Of a DNA stretch of 64,000 nt, positions 25,257 through 33,053 are shown piece after piece. The notes under the pieces are model-generated. The model was given only the letters and a program-made list of their open reading frames with translations. It searched no databases and was not told the DNA's origin. Source of the stretch: JACDBZ01 sp038233215 (lineage in GTDB: Bacteria > Chloroflexota > Limnocylindria > QHBO01). The stretch spans positions 4,015 to 68,014 of the forward strand of contig JBBSML010000013.1 in NCBI GenBank assembly GCA_038233215.1. Reading direction: 5' to 3'. The translations under genes and the position numbers were made by a program. How positions within the stretch are numbered: position 1 is the first letter of the stretch; every line of letters begins with the position of its first letter.

Positions 25257-26732
25257 ATGGGCCTCGGCGCTCTCACTGATGTCATCGCGCCGGAACGGGT
25301 CATCGGATTTCCGGTCGGGGAGGTGAGTGCGCTCGCATACGACTCACGCAAGGTCGCGCCGGGGACGCTCTTCTTTGCCGTGCCGGGCGTTCACGTTGAT
25401 GGCCACGAGTACGCCGCCGCAGCGGTGACTGCCGGTGCCATCGGCCTGGTCGTCGAGCGCGAGGTGGCGGAGGGGGCTGTACCGCAGCTCGTGGTGGACC
25501 GTACGCGGCGAGCGTTGGCGGATGCCGCCGATGCCTGGTTCGGGCGACCGTCGGAGCAGCTGACGGTGATCGGCGTGACGGGAACGGATGGGAAGTCGAC
25601 GGTCACCGCACTCACCGCTGAGGTGCTGCGAGCATGTGGGCGCCGGCCGGGTCAAATCGGCACCGTGTTCATCGGGGTGGGAACGATGGTGCAGCCCAAC
25701 GAGGCGCGCAACACGACCCCGGAGGCGCTCGAGCTCCAGGGCTTGCTGGCACGGATGGTGGCCGAGGGCAACGACAGCGTCGTCATGGAGGCGACCTCGC
25801 ATGGACTCGCGCTGGAACGAACCCGGAACTGCCGGTTCGATCTCGGCGTGGTGACGACGGTGACGAGCGAGCATCTCGAGTTTCACGGCACCATCCAGGC
25901 ATACCGGGCAGCCAAGGCGCTGCTGGTCGAGCAGGCGCCGATCGCCATCCTGAATGCCGATGATTCGAGCTTTGAGCACCTTCGCGAACGGGCGCGGGAT
26001 CGGGTGATCTCCTATGCGATCGACATCGCTGCGGACCTCATGGCCAGCGACCTCCAGGCCGATGCGACCGGCACGCGCTTCAACCTCCGGACACCGTCCT
26101 GGGCCGGGACGGTTCGAGTCGCGCTGCCGGGCCGGTTCAACGTCTCCAATGCGCTGGCAACGTTGGCCGTCGCTGAGGCGCTCGGCCTCGATCTCACATG
26201 CGCCGCCAATGCGCTGCGCGACACGACCGGTGTCCCGGGCCGAATGCAGCGCGTGGAGGCCGGCCAACCGTTCGGCGTCATCGTCGACTACGCCCATACC
26301 GAGGATTCCCTGCGCAAGGTCCTCGGCCTGCTGCGACCCCTGACCGCTGGACGACTGATCGCGGTCATCGGATCGGCGGGGGAGCGTGATCCGACCAAGC
26401 GCGGACCGATGGGGCGCGTCGCGGCCGAGCTTGCCGATCTAGTGGTCGTGACCGATGAGGACCCGCGTCTGGAAAACCCACGCACGATCAACGAGGAGAT
26501 CGCGGACGGCGCCCGATTGGTGGGCGGCCGCGACGGCGAGACGCTCTGGGTGATCGACGACCGGCGCAAGGCGATCGCGCGGGCGATCGGCCTTGCACGC
26601 GACGGGGACGTGGTCCTTCTCGCCGGCAAGGGGCACGAAGCGAGCATGTTGTACGGCGCGGACAGGCGAGCGTGGGACGACGTCGGCGCGGCGCGCGATG
26701 CGCTGCGTAACGCAGGATGGTCGGACGCATGA
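25257..26732 (+). CDS. murE: UDP-MurNAc-tripeptide synthetase MurE
   Basis: A 491-residue Mur ligase that adds the third stem-peptide residue. Visible are the N-terminal domain with SALAYDSRKVAPGTLFFA, the ATP-binding GVTGTDGKSTV (about 106-116), NTTPEALELQ, EATSHGLALER, the domain-three VDYAHTEDSLRKVL, and DEDPRLENPR (about 401-410). The last motif corresponds to DNPR in diaminopimelate-adding enzymes, with Asp replacing Asn. The Arg is retained, so the diamino acid used (mDAP, ornithine or lysine) is uncertain. ATG 25257 has GGGA nearby. A TTG at 25239 overlapping the upstream stop is an alternative start. It lies between two Fem-type transferases. Confidence 0.93.
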   Translation: MGLGALTDVIAPERVIGFPVGEVSALAYDSRKVAPGTLFFAVPGVHVDGHEYAAAAVTAGAIGLVVEREVAEGAVPQLVVDRTRRALADAADAWFGRPSEQLTVIGVTGTDGKSTVTALTAEVLRACGRRPGQIGTVFIGVGTMVQPNEARNTTPEALELQGLLARMVAEGNDSVVMEATSHGLALERTRNCRFDLGVVTTVTSEHLEFHGTIQAYRAAKALLVEQAPIAILNADDSSFEHLRERARDRVISYAIDIAADLMASDLQADATGTRFNLRTPSWAGTVRVALPGRFNVSNALATLAVAEALGLDLTCAANALRDTTGVPGRMQRVEAGQPFGVIVDYAHTEDSLRKVLGLLRPLTAGRLIAVIGSAGERDPTKRGPMGRVAAELADLVVVTDEDPRLENPRTINEEIADGARLVGGRDGETLWVIDDRRKAIARAIGLARDGDVVLLAGKGHEASMLYGADRRAWDDVGAARDALRNAGWSDA

Positions 26733-27811
26733 GCTCCCCCCACCTGCGCGCGTGGCGCGTGACCGATCCTGATGCCTGGAATGCATTCGTTGAAGCCGCC
26801 CCGTATCACGCGTTCCCGCAGCTCTGGGAATGGGGTGAGGTGCGCGCGATGGGTGGTTGGCGGCCCGTGCGCCTGGCCATTGGCCCCTCCCGGGACCATC
26901 CGGTCGCCGGTGCGCAGCTGCTCCTGCGCCGCATGCCGATCGTCGGATGGCACCTTGCCTACGTCCCGCGCGGCCCGATCGGGGAGCTGAATGACCCGGA
27001 GGTGCGGGTCGCGCTCGTGGCTGCGTTGCGCGCCCTCGGGAAAGCCGAACGCATCGCCACGGTGCGCGCCGATCCCGAGGCGCAGAGCGAAACGCCGTAC
27101 GGGCGTGCGCTGCTGGGGGCGCCGTGGCGCGCCGCTCCCAAGATCCAGCCGCAGACCACACGCGTGATCGAGCTCACGCCGGGCGAGCAGGCGCTCAAGG
27201 CCGCGCTGAAGCGGAAGCATCGGCAATACGTCAACAAGGCCGAGCGGTCGGGAGTGACGATCGAGCGCTTCGATGGCTCGATGCCGCCCGGGGTCGTCGG
27301 TCCCGCGCTGGCCGACTTCAACCGCATCTATCAATTCACGGCAAACCGCGCCGGATTCGTGGCGCGCCAGGCGTTTTACTACGAGCGGGTGTGGTCGATC
27401 TTCGCGCCCTCCGGTCGGGTTCGGCTGAGCTTCGCGGTTCGTGACGGCGAGCGCGTTGCTGTGCTCTTCCACTTCACCTGCGGCGAGCGGGCGGTCGAGT
27501 CCTACGGCGGCATGACCGATGCCGGCGCCGATGCCCGCGCCAACTACCTGCTCAAATGGGCCGCAATCGCCGACTTCGCGCGGGGGGGGTTTCGCGCATA
27601 TGACATGTGGGGCCTGGCGACTGGCGGCATCCGCCAATTCAAGGAAGGATTCGGCGGTGAGGAGATCCAGTATGTCGGTGCCCGGGACCTCGCTCTGAAC
27701 GCTCCGATGGACGCCGCTCTGCGCATGGCCATCCCCGCTTACGGCCTCGCCCAGCGAGTTCGCGTGAAGGCCCTCGGCCGGGACATCCATGAATCGCGCG
27801 AATCTGTATGA
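26729..27811 (+). CDS. FemX-type peptidoglycan aminoacyltransferase (second copy)
   Basis: A 360-residue homologue of the transferase at 24184, with the same layout: LWEWGEVRAMGGW near the start, LKRKHRQYVNKAERSGVTIE (about 150-169), a tyrosine-rich region around YYERVW, and YDMWGLATGG...FKEGFGG near the end. The start is ATG 26729, which overlaps the murE stop (ATGA). ATG 26717 is in frame but lacks a placed SD. Two different copies suggest that the bridge or side-chain residues are added in two steps. Downstream it overlaps the YbaK-like gene as ATGA. Confidence 0.88.
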   Translation: MSSPHLRAWRVTDPDAWNAFVEAAPYHAFPQLWEWGEVRAMGGWRPVRLAIGPSRDHPVAGAQLLLRRMPIVGWHLAYVPRGPIGELNDPEVRVALVAALRALGKAERIATVRADPEAQSETPYGRALLGAPWRAAPKIQPQTTRVIELTPGEQALKAALKRKHRQYVNKAERSGVTIERFDGSMPPGVVGPALADFNRIYQFTANRAGFVARQAFYYERVWSIFAPSGRVRLSFAVRDGERVAVLFHFTCGERAVESYGGMTDAGADARANYLLKWAAIADFARGGFRAYDMWGLATGGIRQFKEGFGGEEIQYVGARDLALNAPMDAALRMAIPAYGLAQRVRVKALGRDIHESRESV

Positions 27812-28311
27812 CCGCCGATCTGCTCGATCCTGGCGTCCGCCGGCGGCTCGAAGAGGTCGGCGTCGACTTCGAGGTCATGGCCTGCGACCCCGACCTCGCC
27901 GACACGGCTGCATTCGTCGAGGCGTACGGCGTGCCGCTGGATCGGAGCGCCAACACGATCGTGGTCGCCTCCAAAGGCGCGGAACCCACCCATGTTGCCT
28001 GCGTCGTGCTGGCCACGACCTCGCTGGATGTCAATCGGGCGGTGCGACGAGAGATGGGCGTCCGCAAGGCCTCGTTTGCAGGCGCCGATCCGGTCCGCGC
28101 GCTGACCGGCATGGAGATCGGCGGGGTCACGCCGTTCGGCCTCCCGGAAGGCATGCCAATCCTGGTCGACGCGCGGGTCATGGACGCGCCCTGGATCGTG
28201 CTGGGTGGCGGAAATCGGTCATCCAAGCTGAAGGTGGCGCCGGACGCTTTGCGCAGGCTGCCGGCGTTGCGGGTGGTCGTTGGCCTCGCCGCTCTCAAGC
28301 GCGACCCTTGA
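27808..28311 (+). CDS. YbaK/EbsC-family aminoacyl-tRNA deacylase
   Basis: A 167-residue YbaK-domain protein that hydrolyses mischarged or non-canonical aminoacyl-tRNA in trans. Features are the central VASKGAEPTHVACVVLATT, VRKASFAGADPVRALTGMEIGG, and VTPFGLPEGMPILVD with the conserved GxTPFG. Its start overlaps the second Fem gene, whose substrate is itself an aminoacyl-tRNA. An editing role for this pathway is possible, but general proofreading is equally likely. Confidence 0.85.
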   Translation: MTADLLDPGVRRRLEEVGVDFEVMACDPDLADTAAFVEAYGVPLDRSANTIVVASKGAEPTHVACVVLATTSLDVNRAVRREMGVRKASFAGADPVRALTGMEIGGVTPFGLPEGMPILVDARVMDAPWIVLGGGNRSSKLKVAPDALRRLPALRVVVGLAALKRDP

Positions 28312-28444
28312 TCAGATAGCCCGCTCTGCGCGCTCTGGACGTTCTCGCTGAACGGCGCTACCCGGGCACATGGACCGGACCGGCCGCACTCACCGGGTGT
28401 CGAAGCGTCCTTTCCGCCGTCGGTCGGCCGCGGTTGGTGCGTGC

Positions 28445-28450
28445 TAGCAT
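28445..28450 (+). promoter_or_regulatory. -10 box before rel
   Basis: TAGCAT ends ten bases before ATG 28461. GGGAG lies in the gap, so a very short leader is possible. Confidence 0.4.
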
Positions 28451-28460
28451 CGGGAGTCCT

Positions 28461-30701
28461 ATGGCTCAGCTGGCACGCTTCTCCCCGGCGGCCGTCGTGC
28501 AACGGATCACGCGCGGTGGCGAGGCGGTGGGCGAGCATCTGCACACGATCGACGACATCGTGGCGGAGGCGCAACGCCATCGAGCGCACGCCGATGAGAA
28601 TCTGCTCCGACGAGCCTATGAGACCGCCGTCACCGCCCACGACGGCCAGTTGCGCAGCTCAGGCGAGCCATACGTCACCCATCCTGTTGAGGTCGCCTAC
28701 TACCTGGCTACCCTCCAGATGGACGCGGAGACACTGGCAGCAGCGCTGCTCCACGACGTGCCAGAGGACACCGATTACACGCTTCCGGAGATCGAGAAGC
28801 GGTTCGGCCGCGAGGTGGCGCGGCTGGTCGATGGCGTGACGAAGCTCTCCAAGTTCGGATCAGCACGGACGATCGAGGAGCAGCAGGCCGAGAACATCCG
28901 GAAGATGTTCATGGCCATGGCCGAGGACGTCCGAGTCGTGATCATCAAGCTCGCCGATCGGCTGCACAACATGCGAACGCTCCTGTTCCTGCCGGCCGAT
29001 AAGCAGCAGCGGATCGCGCGCCAGACGATGGAGATCTACGCGCCGCTGGCCCATCGGCTCGGCATGTGGCAGATCAAGTGGGAGCTCGAGGACCTGGCCT
29101 TCAAGTACCTTGAGCCCGACAAGTACCGCCAGCTGGTCGAGATGCTCACCGACCGGCGACGGGCACGTGAGAGCTTCGTCAGCAAGAGCATCGGAATCCT
29201 GCGTAAGGAGCTCGCCAAGGTCGGCATCACCGCGGAGATCAGCGGACGTCCCAAGCACCTCTATTCGATCGCCAGGAAGATGGAACGCAAGGGATCCGAA
29301 TTCACCGAGATCTACGATCTGCACGCGATCCGCGTGCTCGTCACTGAGGTGAAGGACTGTTACGCCACGCTTGGTGTGGTGCATTCGCTGTGGCGACCGG
29401 TGCCGGGGCAGTTTGATGACTACATCGCCATGCCGAAGGCGAACATGTATCAGTCACTGCACACGGCAGTCATCGGTCCAGAAGCGAAGCCGCTCGAGGT
29501 CCAGATCCGCACCTATCAGATGCACGAGGTTTCTGAGGCGGGCATCGCAGCGCATTGGCGTTACAAGGAGGGGTCGCGCGGCGACCGCCGCTACGACGAA
29601 AAGCTGGCATGGGTGCGGCAGCTGATTGACTGGCAGCGCGAGGTCAGCGACGCAACCGAGTTCGTCGAGGGCATCAAGCTCGACGTGTTCCAGGACCAGG
29701 TCTTCGTCTTCACGCCGAAGGGCGACGTCAAGGACCTGCCGGCCGGTGCCACGACGCTCGATTTCGCGTACCGGATTCATACCGACGTCGGTCACCGCAC
29801 CATCGGCACCAAGGTCAACAACCGCCTGGTGCCGCTCGATTACAAGCTCCGAAACGGCGACATCGTCGAGATCGTGACCACCAAAGCGGCCCACGGGCCG
29901 AGTCGCGACTGGATGAACATCGTGCGCACCAGCCACGCCAAGGAAAAGATTCGGGCCTGGTTCAAGAGGCAGCAGCGCGACGAGAACATCACCCAGGGCA
30001 AAGACCTCCTCGACCGCGAGCTTCGTCGCCTCGCTCACGAGACCCTGGCCTCCGTTGACGCGGTGAAGCTGGCCGAGATTGCCGCGCAATACCGATTCCG
30101 CGAGATGGACGACTTCTACGCGGCCATCGGGTATGGCGCTGTTTCGTCGGCAAGTGTGGTCAGCAAACTCGAGATCCACGATGACGCGGCCATCACGCTG
30201 CCCGAGGAGGCGCCGCCGGCGGCTCCTTCAACGACCGGTGTGAAGGTCAAGGGCGTCGGCGACCTGTTGGTGCGGTTCGCCAAATGTTGCTCACCGATCC
30301 CGGGCGACGACATCACCGGCTATGTCACGCGCGGCAGGGGCGTGACGGTGCACCGTGCGTCGTGTCCGTCGGTCCTGTCGGAGCGTGACATCGAGCGCCT
30401 CATCGACGTCGAGTGGGAGCTGGCCGGTCAGCAGACCTATCCGATCACGGTTCGCATCTCGGCACTCGACCGGCCGGGACTCTTGAGCGATATCACCAAC
30501 GTGGTGGCCGAGTACAAGGTCAACATCGTGGCGGCCTCGGTCGCGACCCACGCCGATGGCACGGCGGTCATCACCGCCACCTTCAAGGTCGAGTCGCTCC
30601 AGCAGCTCGCGCGCGTTCTTGCCAAGATCGAGCGACTGCGCGACGTCACTTCGGTCACGCGCGAGGCGAGATACGGGATGATAGTTCCACCGATGGGGTG
30701 A
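28461..30701 (+). CDS. rel: Bifunctional (p)ppGpp synthetase/hydrolase Rel
   Basis: A 746-residue RelA/SpoT homologue governing the stringent response. The HD hydrolase domain is intact (THPVEVAYYLA, then LLHDVPEDTDYT with HDxxED). The synthetase domain has RPKHLYSIARKMERKG and YDLHAIRVLV. TGS (VFVFTPKGDVKDLPAGAT), the zinc-finger/RIS (CCSPIPGDDITGYVTRG) and the C-terminal ACT domain (ITVRISALDRPGLLSDITNV) follow. This is a normal bifunctional architecture. The start is ATG 28461 with GGGAG upstream, preceded by a TAGCAT box. The rel-hisS gene order is common in Gram-positive-type bacteria. Confidence 0.95.
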   Translation: MAQLARFSPAAVVQRITRGGEAVGEHLHTIDDIVAEAQRHRAHADENLLRRAYETAVTAHDGQLRSSGEPYVTHPVEVAYYLATLQMDAETLAAALLHDVPEDTDYTLPEIEKRFGREVARLVDGVTKLSKFGSARTIEEQQAENIRKMFMAMAEDVRVVIIKLADRLHNMRTLLFLPADKQQRIARQTMEIYAPLAHRLGMWQIKWELEDLAFKYLEPDKYRQLVEMLTDRRRARESFVSKSIGILRKELAKVGITAEISGRPKHLYSIARKMERKGSEFTEIYDLHAIRVLVTEVKDCYATLGVVHSLWRPVPGQFDDYIAMPKANMYQSLHTAVIGPEAKPLEVQIRTYQMHEVSEAGIAAHWRYKEGSRGDRRYDEKLAWVRQLIDWQREVSDATEFVEGIKLDVFQDQVFVFTPKGDVKDLPAGATTLDFAYRIHTDVGHRTIGTKVNNRLVPLDYKLRNGDIVEIVTTKAAHGPSRDWMNIVRTSHAKEKIRAWFKRQQRDENITQGKDLLDRELRRLAHETLASVDAVKLAEIAAQYRFREMDDFYAAIGYGAVSSASVVSKLEIHDDAAITLPEEAPPAAPSTTGVKVKGVGDLLVRFAKCCSPIPGDDITGYVTRGRGVTVHRASCPSVLSERDIERLIDVEWELAGQQTYPITVRISALDRPGLLSDITNVVAEYKVNIVAASVATHADGTAVITATFKVESLQQLARVLAKIERLRDVTSVTREARYGMIVPPMG

Positions 30702-30942
30702 TGAAGGATTCCTGTCAGATTCTCGCCCGACGAGAGCTAGGTCGACTCCGGCGGCGCGCGCACTCGACGCCACTGAGCGTGGTCGAGCCTTGCAATCCTG
30801 TCCATCGGTCAAGGAAGAACTGGGGTTCTGATGACAGGTTGTTGACCGATCCGTTCGCGAATCGCCGCCGAGCCGGGCGTCGATGCGGTCGTCGGCCACG
30901 CATATCACACGACCGCCGGCCGGCCCCGATAGACTCCGACGC
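30702..30942. other. rel-hisS intergenic region
   Basis: About 240 bases without a gene. A stem CTCGACGCCAC / GTGGTCGAG is visible at 30763-30787, but with no T-run. No T-box consensus (the GGGUGGNACC-type antiterminator element) was found before hisS. The region ends in the TAGACT box of hisS. Confidence 0.35.
30930..30935 (+). promoter_or_regulatory. -10 box giving a predicted leaderless hisS mRNA
   Basis: TAGACT ends seven bases before ATG 30943 and there is no SD. The transcript is expected to begin at or next to the A of the ATG. Confidence 0.5.
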
Positions 30943-32202
30943 ATGGCCAAGATGATGAGCGCGCCCCGTGGCACGCGCGATCTGTTGCCTGAAGACACGC
31001 CAGCCTGGGATCGGGTGGAGGGGGTTGCGCGCGACCTGTCGCGCCGATACGCATTCGAGCGCATCGAGGTCCCGCTGTTCGAGCGCGTTGAACTCTTTGC
31101 CCGCGGCTTGGGAGAGACCTCGGACGCCGTCGAGAAGGAGATGTTCCGGGTCTCCGGCGCCAAGGGCAGCCAGGAGGAGGCCGCGCCGTGGGCATTGCGC
31201 CCCGAGCCTACGGCCGGAATCGTGCGCGCCTTCATCGAGCACGGCATGCACGTGCGGCCGGGGCCGCTGCGGCTGACGCTCATCGGCCCCATGTTCCGGT
31301 ACGACCGACCGCAGGCTGGTCGGTACCGTCAGTTCAGCCAGTGGGACGTGGAGGTCATCGGCGACCCTGGACCCGCGGTTGACGCTGAGCTGATCGAGCT
31401 CGGACAACGCTTTTATGCCGACGTGGGATTGACCGATGCAGGTGCTCGCGTCAACTCGATCGGCGACGCCGCGTGCCGTCCCGCGTATCGCGACGCGCTC
31501 ATCGGCTACTTCAGCACTCATGAGGAACGGCTGAGCAAGGATTCACGCCGTCGCCTGCGTGTCAACCCGTTGCGGGTATTAGATGACAAGGCGCTCCCGG
31601 AAGACCTTGCCGCCGATGCGCCGCGAGGAATCGATCACCTGTGCGGAGACTGCCGCGACCACTTCGACACGGTTCAAGGACTTCTGGAGGAGCTGGGTGT
31701 TCGCTACGAGCTGGACCATCGCCTGGTGCGCGGGCTCGACTATTACACCCGAACCGCGTTCGAGTTTTACGTGTCCGGCCGCGAGGGCCAGCAGCAGGCG
31801 CTCGGTGGAGGCGGCCGCTACGACGGCCTGGTGGAGCTGCTTGGCGGTCGGGACACGCCGGGCATCGGCTTCGGGATCGGCCTGGACCGAACGATCCTGG
31901 CCATGCAGGAACAGGGGATCACCCTGCCGCAGCGAGCGCCCCTGGTCGCGATTCTTGGCATCGGCGACGATCAAGTCCGCCGGCTGCAGATCGCGACAAG
32001 GTTGCGCGAGGGCGGGATTGCCGTGCGACCGGACGGATCGAGCCGCAAGCTGGGCAAACAGCTCGAGTCGGCCGTGAAGGCCGGGGCGCGCTGGGCGGTC
32101 ATCATCGGCGAGCGAGAAGCACTGGCGCTCAAGGACCTGGCCAGCGGTGAGCAGCGGGACGCCGTCTCCGTCGACGACATCGCGATGGCTGTCAGCGAAT
32201 GA
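30943..32202 (+). CDS. hisS: Histidyl-tRNA synthetase
   Basis: A 419-residue class II synthetase. Motif segments include APRGTRDLLPED at the N-terminus, LRPEPTAGIVRAF (histidyl class, about 84-96), MFRYDRPQAGRYRQFSQWDVE (motif 2), RGLDYYTRTAFEF and ALGGGGRYDGL, then a C-terminal anticodon-binding domain. The start at ATG 30943 is fixed by the TAGACT box seven bases upstream. The longer frame to 30883 would begin upstream of the promoter. Its 3' end overlaps a convergent membrane-protein gene by 11 bases. Confidence 0.95.
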   Translation: MAKMMSAPRGTRDLLPEDTPAWDRVEGVARDLSRRYAFERIEVPLFERVELFARGLGETSDAVEKEMFRVSGAKGSQEEAAPWALRPEPTAGIVRAFIEHGMHVRPGPLRLTLIGPMFRYDRPQAGRYRQFSQWDVEVIGDPGPAVDAELIELGQRFYADVGLTDAGARVNSIGDAACRPAYRDALIGYFSTHEERLSKDSRRRLRVNPLRVLDDKALPEDLAADAPRGIDHLCGDCRDHFDTVQGLLEELGVRYELDHRLVRGLDYYTRTAFEFYVSGREGQQQALGGGGRYDGLVELLGGRDTPGIGFGIGLDRTILAMQEQGITLPQRAPLVAILGIGDDQVRRLQIATRLREGGIAVRPDGSSRKLGKQLESAVKAGARWAVIIGEREALALKDLASGEQRDAVSVDDIAMAVSE

Positions 32203-33007
32203 AGCCGCTCGCGATCGTGATCGTGACGCTGGCGATGAGACCCATCAACATCACCATGACCACCACACCGGCCGTATAGCCGAACGCGTAGCGTTGTGGC
32301 CGGTCGCCGAGGTCGTCGCGGAGGGCAGAGAGCGGAGCCACCGCGTCGCCACCGGACGTGGCAGCGCGTCGCGCATCCGCGGCGGCGATCATCGCCCGAG
32401 CGGCGAGCCGGCGCTCCTCGTCCTCGATCGCGCCCGCGGCGCGTCGCATCTCGGTGCGGTCGCCTGGTTCATCGGACCACCAGGCGACCCATTCGGTCAG
32501 TGCCATGCGCTCGAATCGCTGCCACGGCGTATCGCTCGGCAGCAACTCCAGGCGTGCTCGCGCTTCGTCGGTCCGGCCGCTCGCCGCCAGGAGTTCGATT
32601 CGCAGCGGGCGCAGCCCCAGGGTGTCGGGGAGTGCATCGACCATGGCCGGGGTCGCGCGTGGCAGGGCCGTCAGCCGTCGGCCGATCTCGGCCTGCCATC
32701 GTTCCGTCTCCCACCCGTTCAACCAGGTCATCACGTCGTGGGCGCGCCGCACGCCGGCGGGCTGCACGAGGAGCCAGAGCGGCGCCATGACCGCCGCGAA
32801 CACGGCCGCATCGACGATCTGCCGAAGTGGGGTGCCGAGGATGCGGAACAGCATCCCATCGGCGAGGTAGGCGGCGACCAGTCCCGCGGAGAGTCCGACC
32901 ACGGCCGGCCGGATCGGCCCGAGCGATTCGGCACGCTGGAAGGCGTCGCGCAGCGCTCGAGCGCGGGGATGCGATTCGGGCGTGCGCGATCGAAGAGAGC
33001 GGAACAT
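32192..33007 (-). CDS. Hypothetical membrane protein
   Basis: A 271-residue protein with two hydrophobic segments near residues 34-52 and 66-84 and a third at the C-terminus (about 240-265). A helical cytosolic region between them is rich in Arg/Ala/Leu and resembles TPR-like packing. No family is recognised. ATG 33007 is chosen because TATCAT lies eight bases upstream on the minus strand; longer frames to 33079 would run into aspS. It is divergent from aspS, and their promoters lie back to back. Confidence 0.6.
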   Translation of the reverse strand: MFRSLRSRTPESHPRARALRDAFQRAESLGPIRPAVVGLSAGLVAAYLADGMLFRILGTPLRQIVDAAVFAAVMAPLWLLVQPAGVRRAHDVMTWLNGWETERWQAEIGRRLTALPRATPAMVDALPDTLGLRPLRIELLAASGRTDEARARLELLPSDTPWQRFERMALTEWVAWWSDEPGDRTEMRRAAGAIEDEERRLAARAMIAAADARRAATSGGDAVAPLSALRDDLGDRPQRYAFGYTAGVVVMVMLMGLIASVTITIASGFIR

Positions 33008-33015
33008 CGGCGAGG

Positions 33016-33021
33016 ATGATA
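33016..33021 (-). promoter_or_regulatory. -10 box for the divergent membrane-protein gene
   Basis: TATCAT on the minus strand ends eight bases before ATG 33007 with no SD. It faces away from the aspS box at 33038. Confidence 0.45.
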
Positions 33022-33037
33022 GCCCGCCCCCATCGGC

Positions 33038-33043
33038 TACCAT
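33038..33043 (+). promoter_or_regulatory. -10 box before aspS
   Basis: TACCAT ends ten bases before ATG 33054 and contains an in-frame ATG (33042). No SD is seen. The position suggests a leader of only a few bases. Confidence 0.4.
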
Positions 33044-33053
33044 GGCCCCTCCC

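Noticed and set aside
26288..27790. Minus-strand frame of 500 codons opposite murE and the second Fem gene
   Set aside because: No motif, and opposite two strongly supported genes.
30702..30942. T-box riboswitch before hisS
   Set aside because: No antiterminator consensus or terminator is seen, and the TAGACT box seven bases before the ATG implies no leader.
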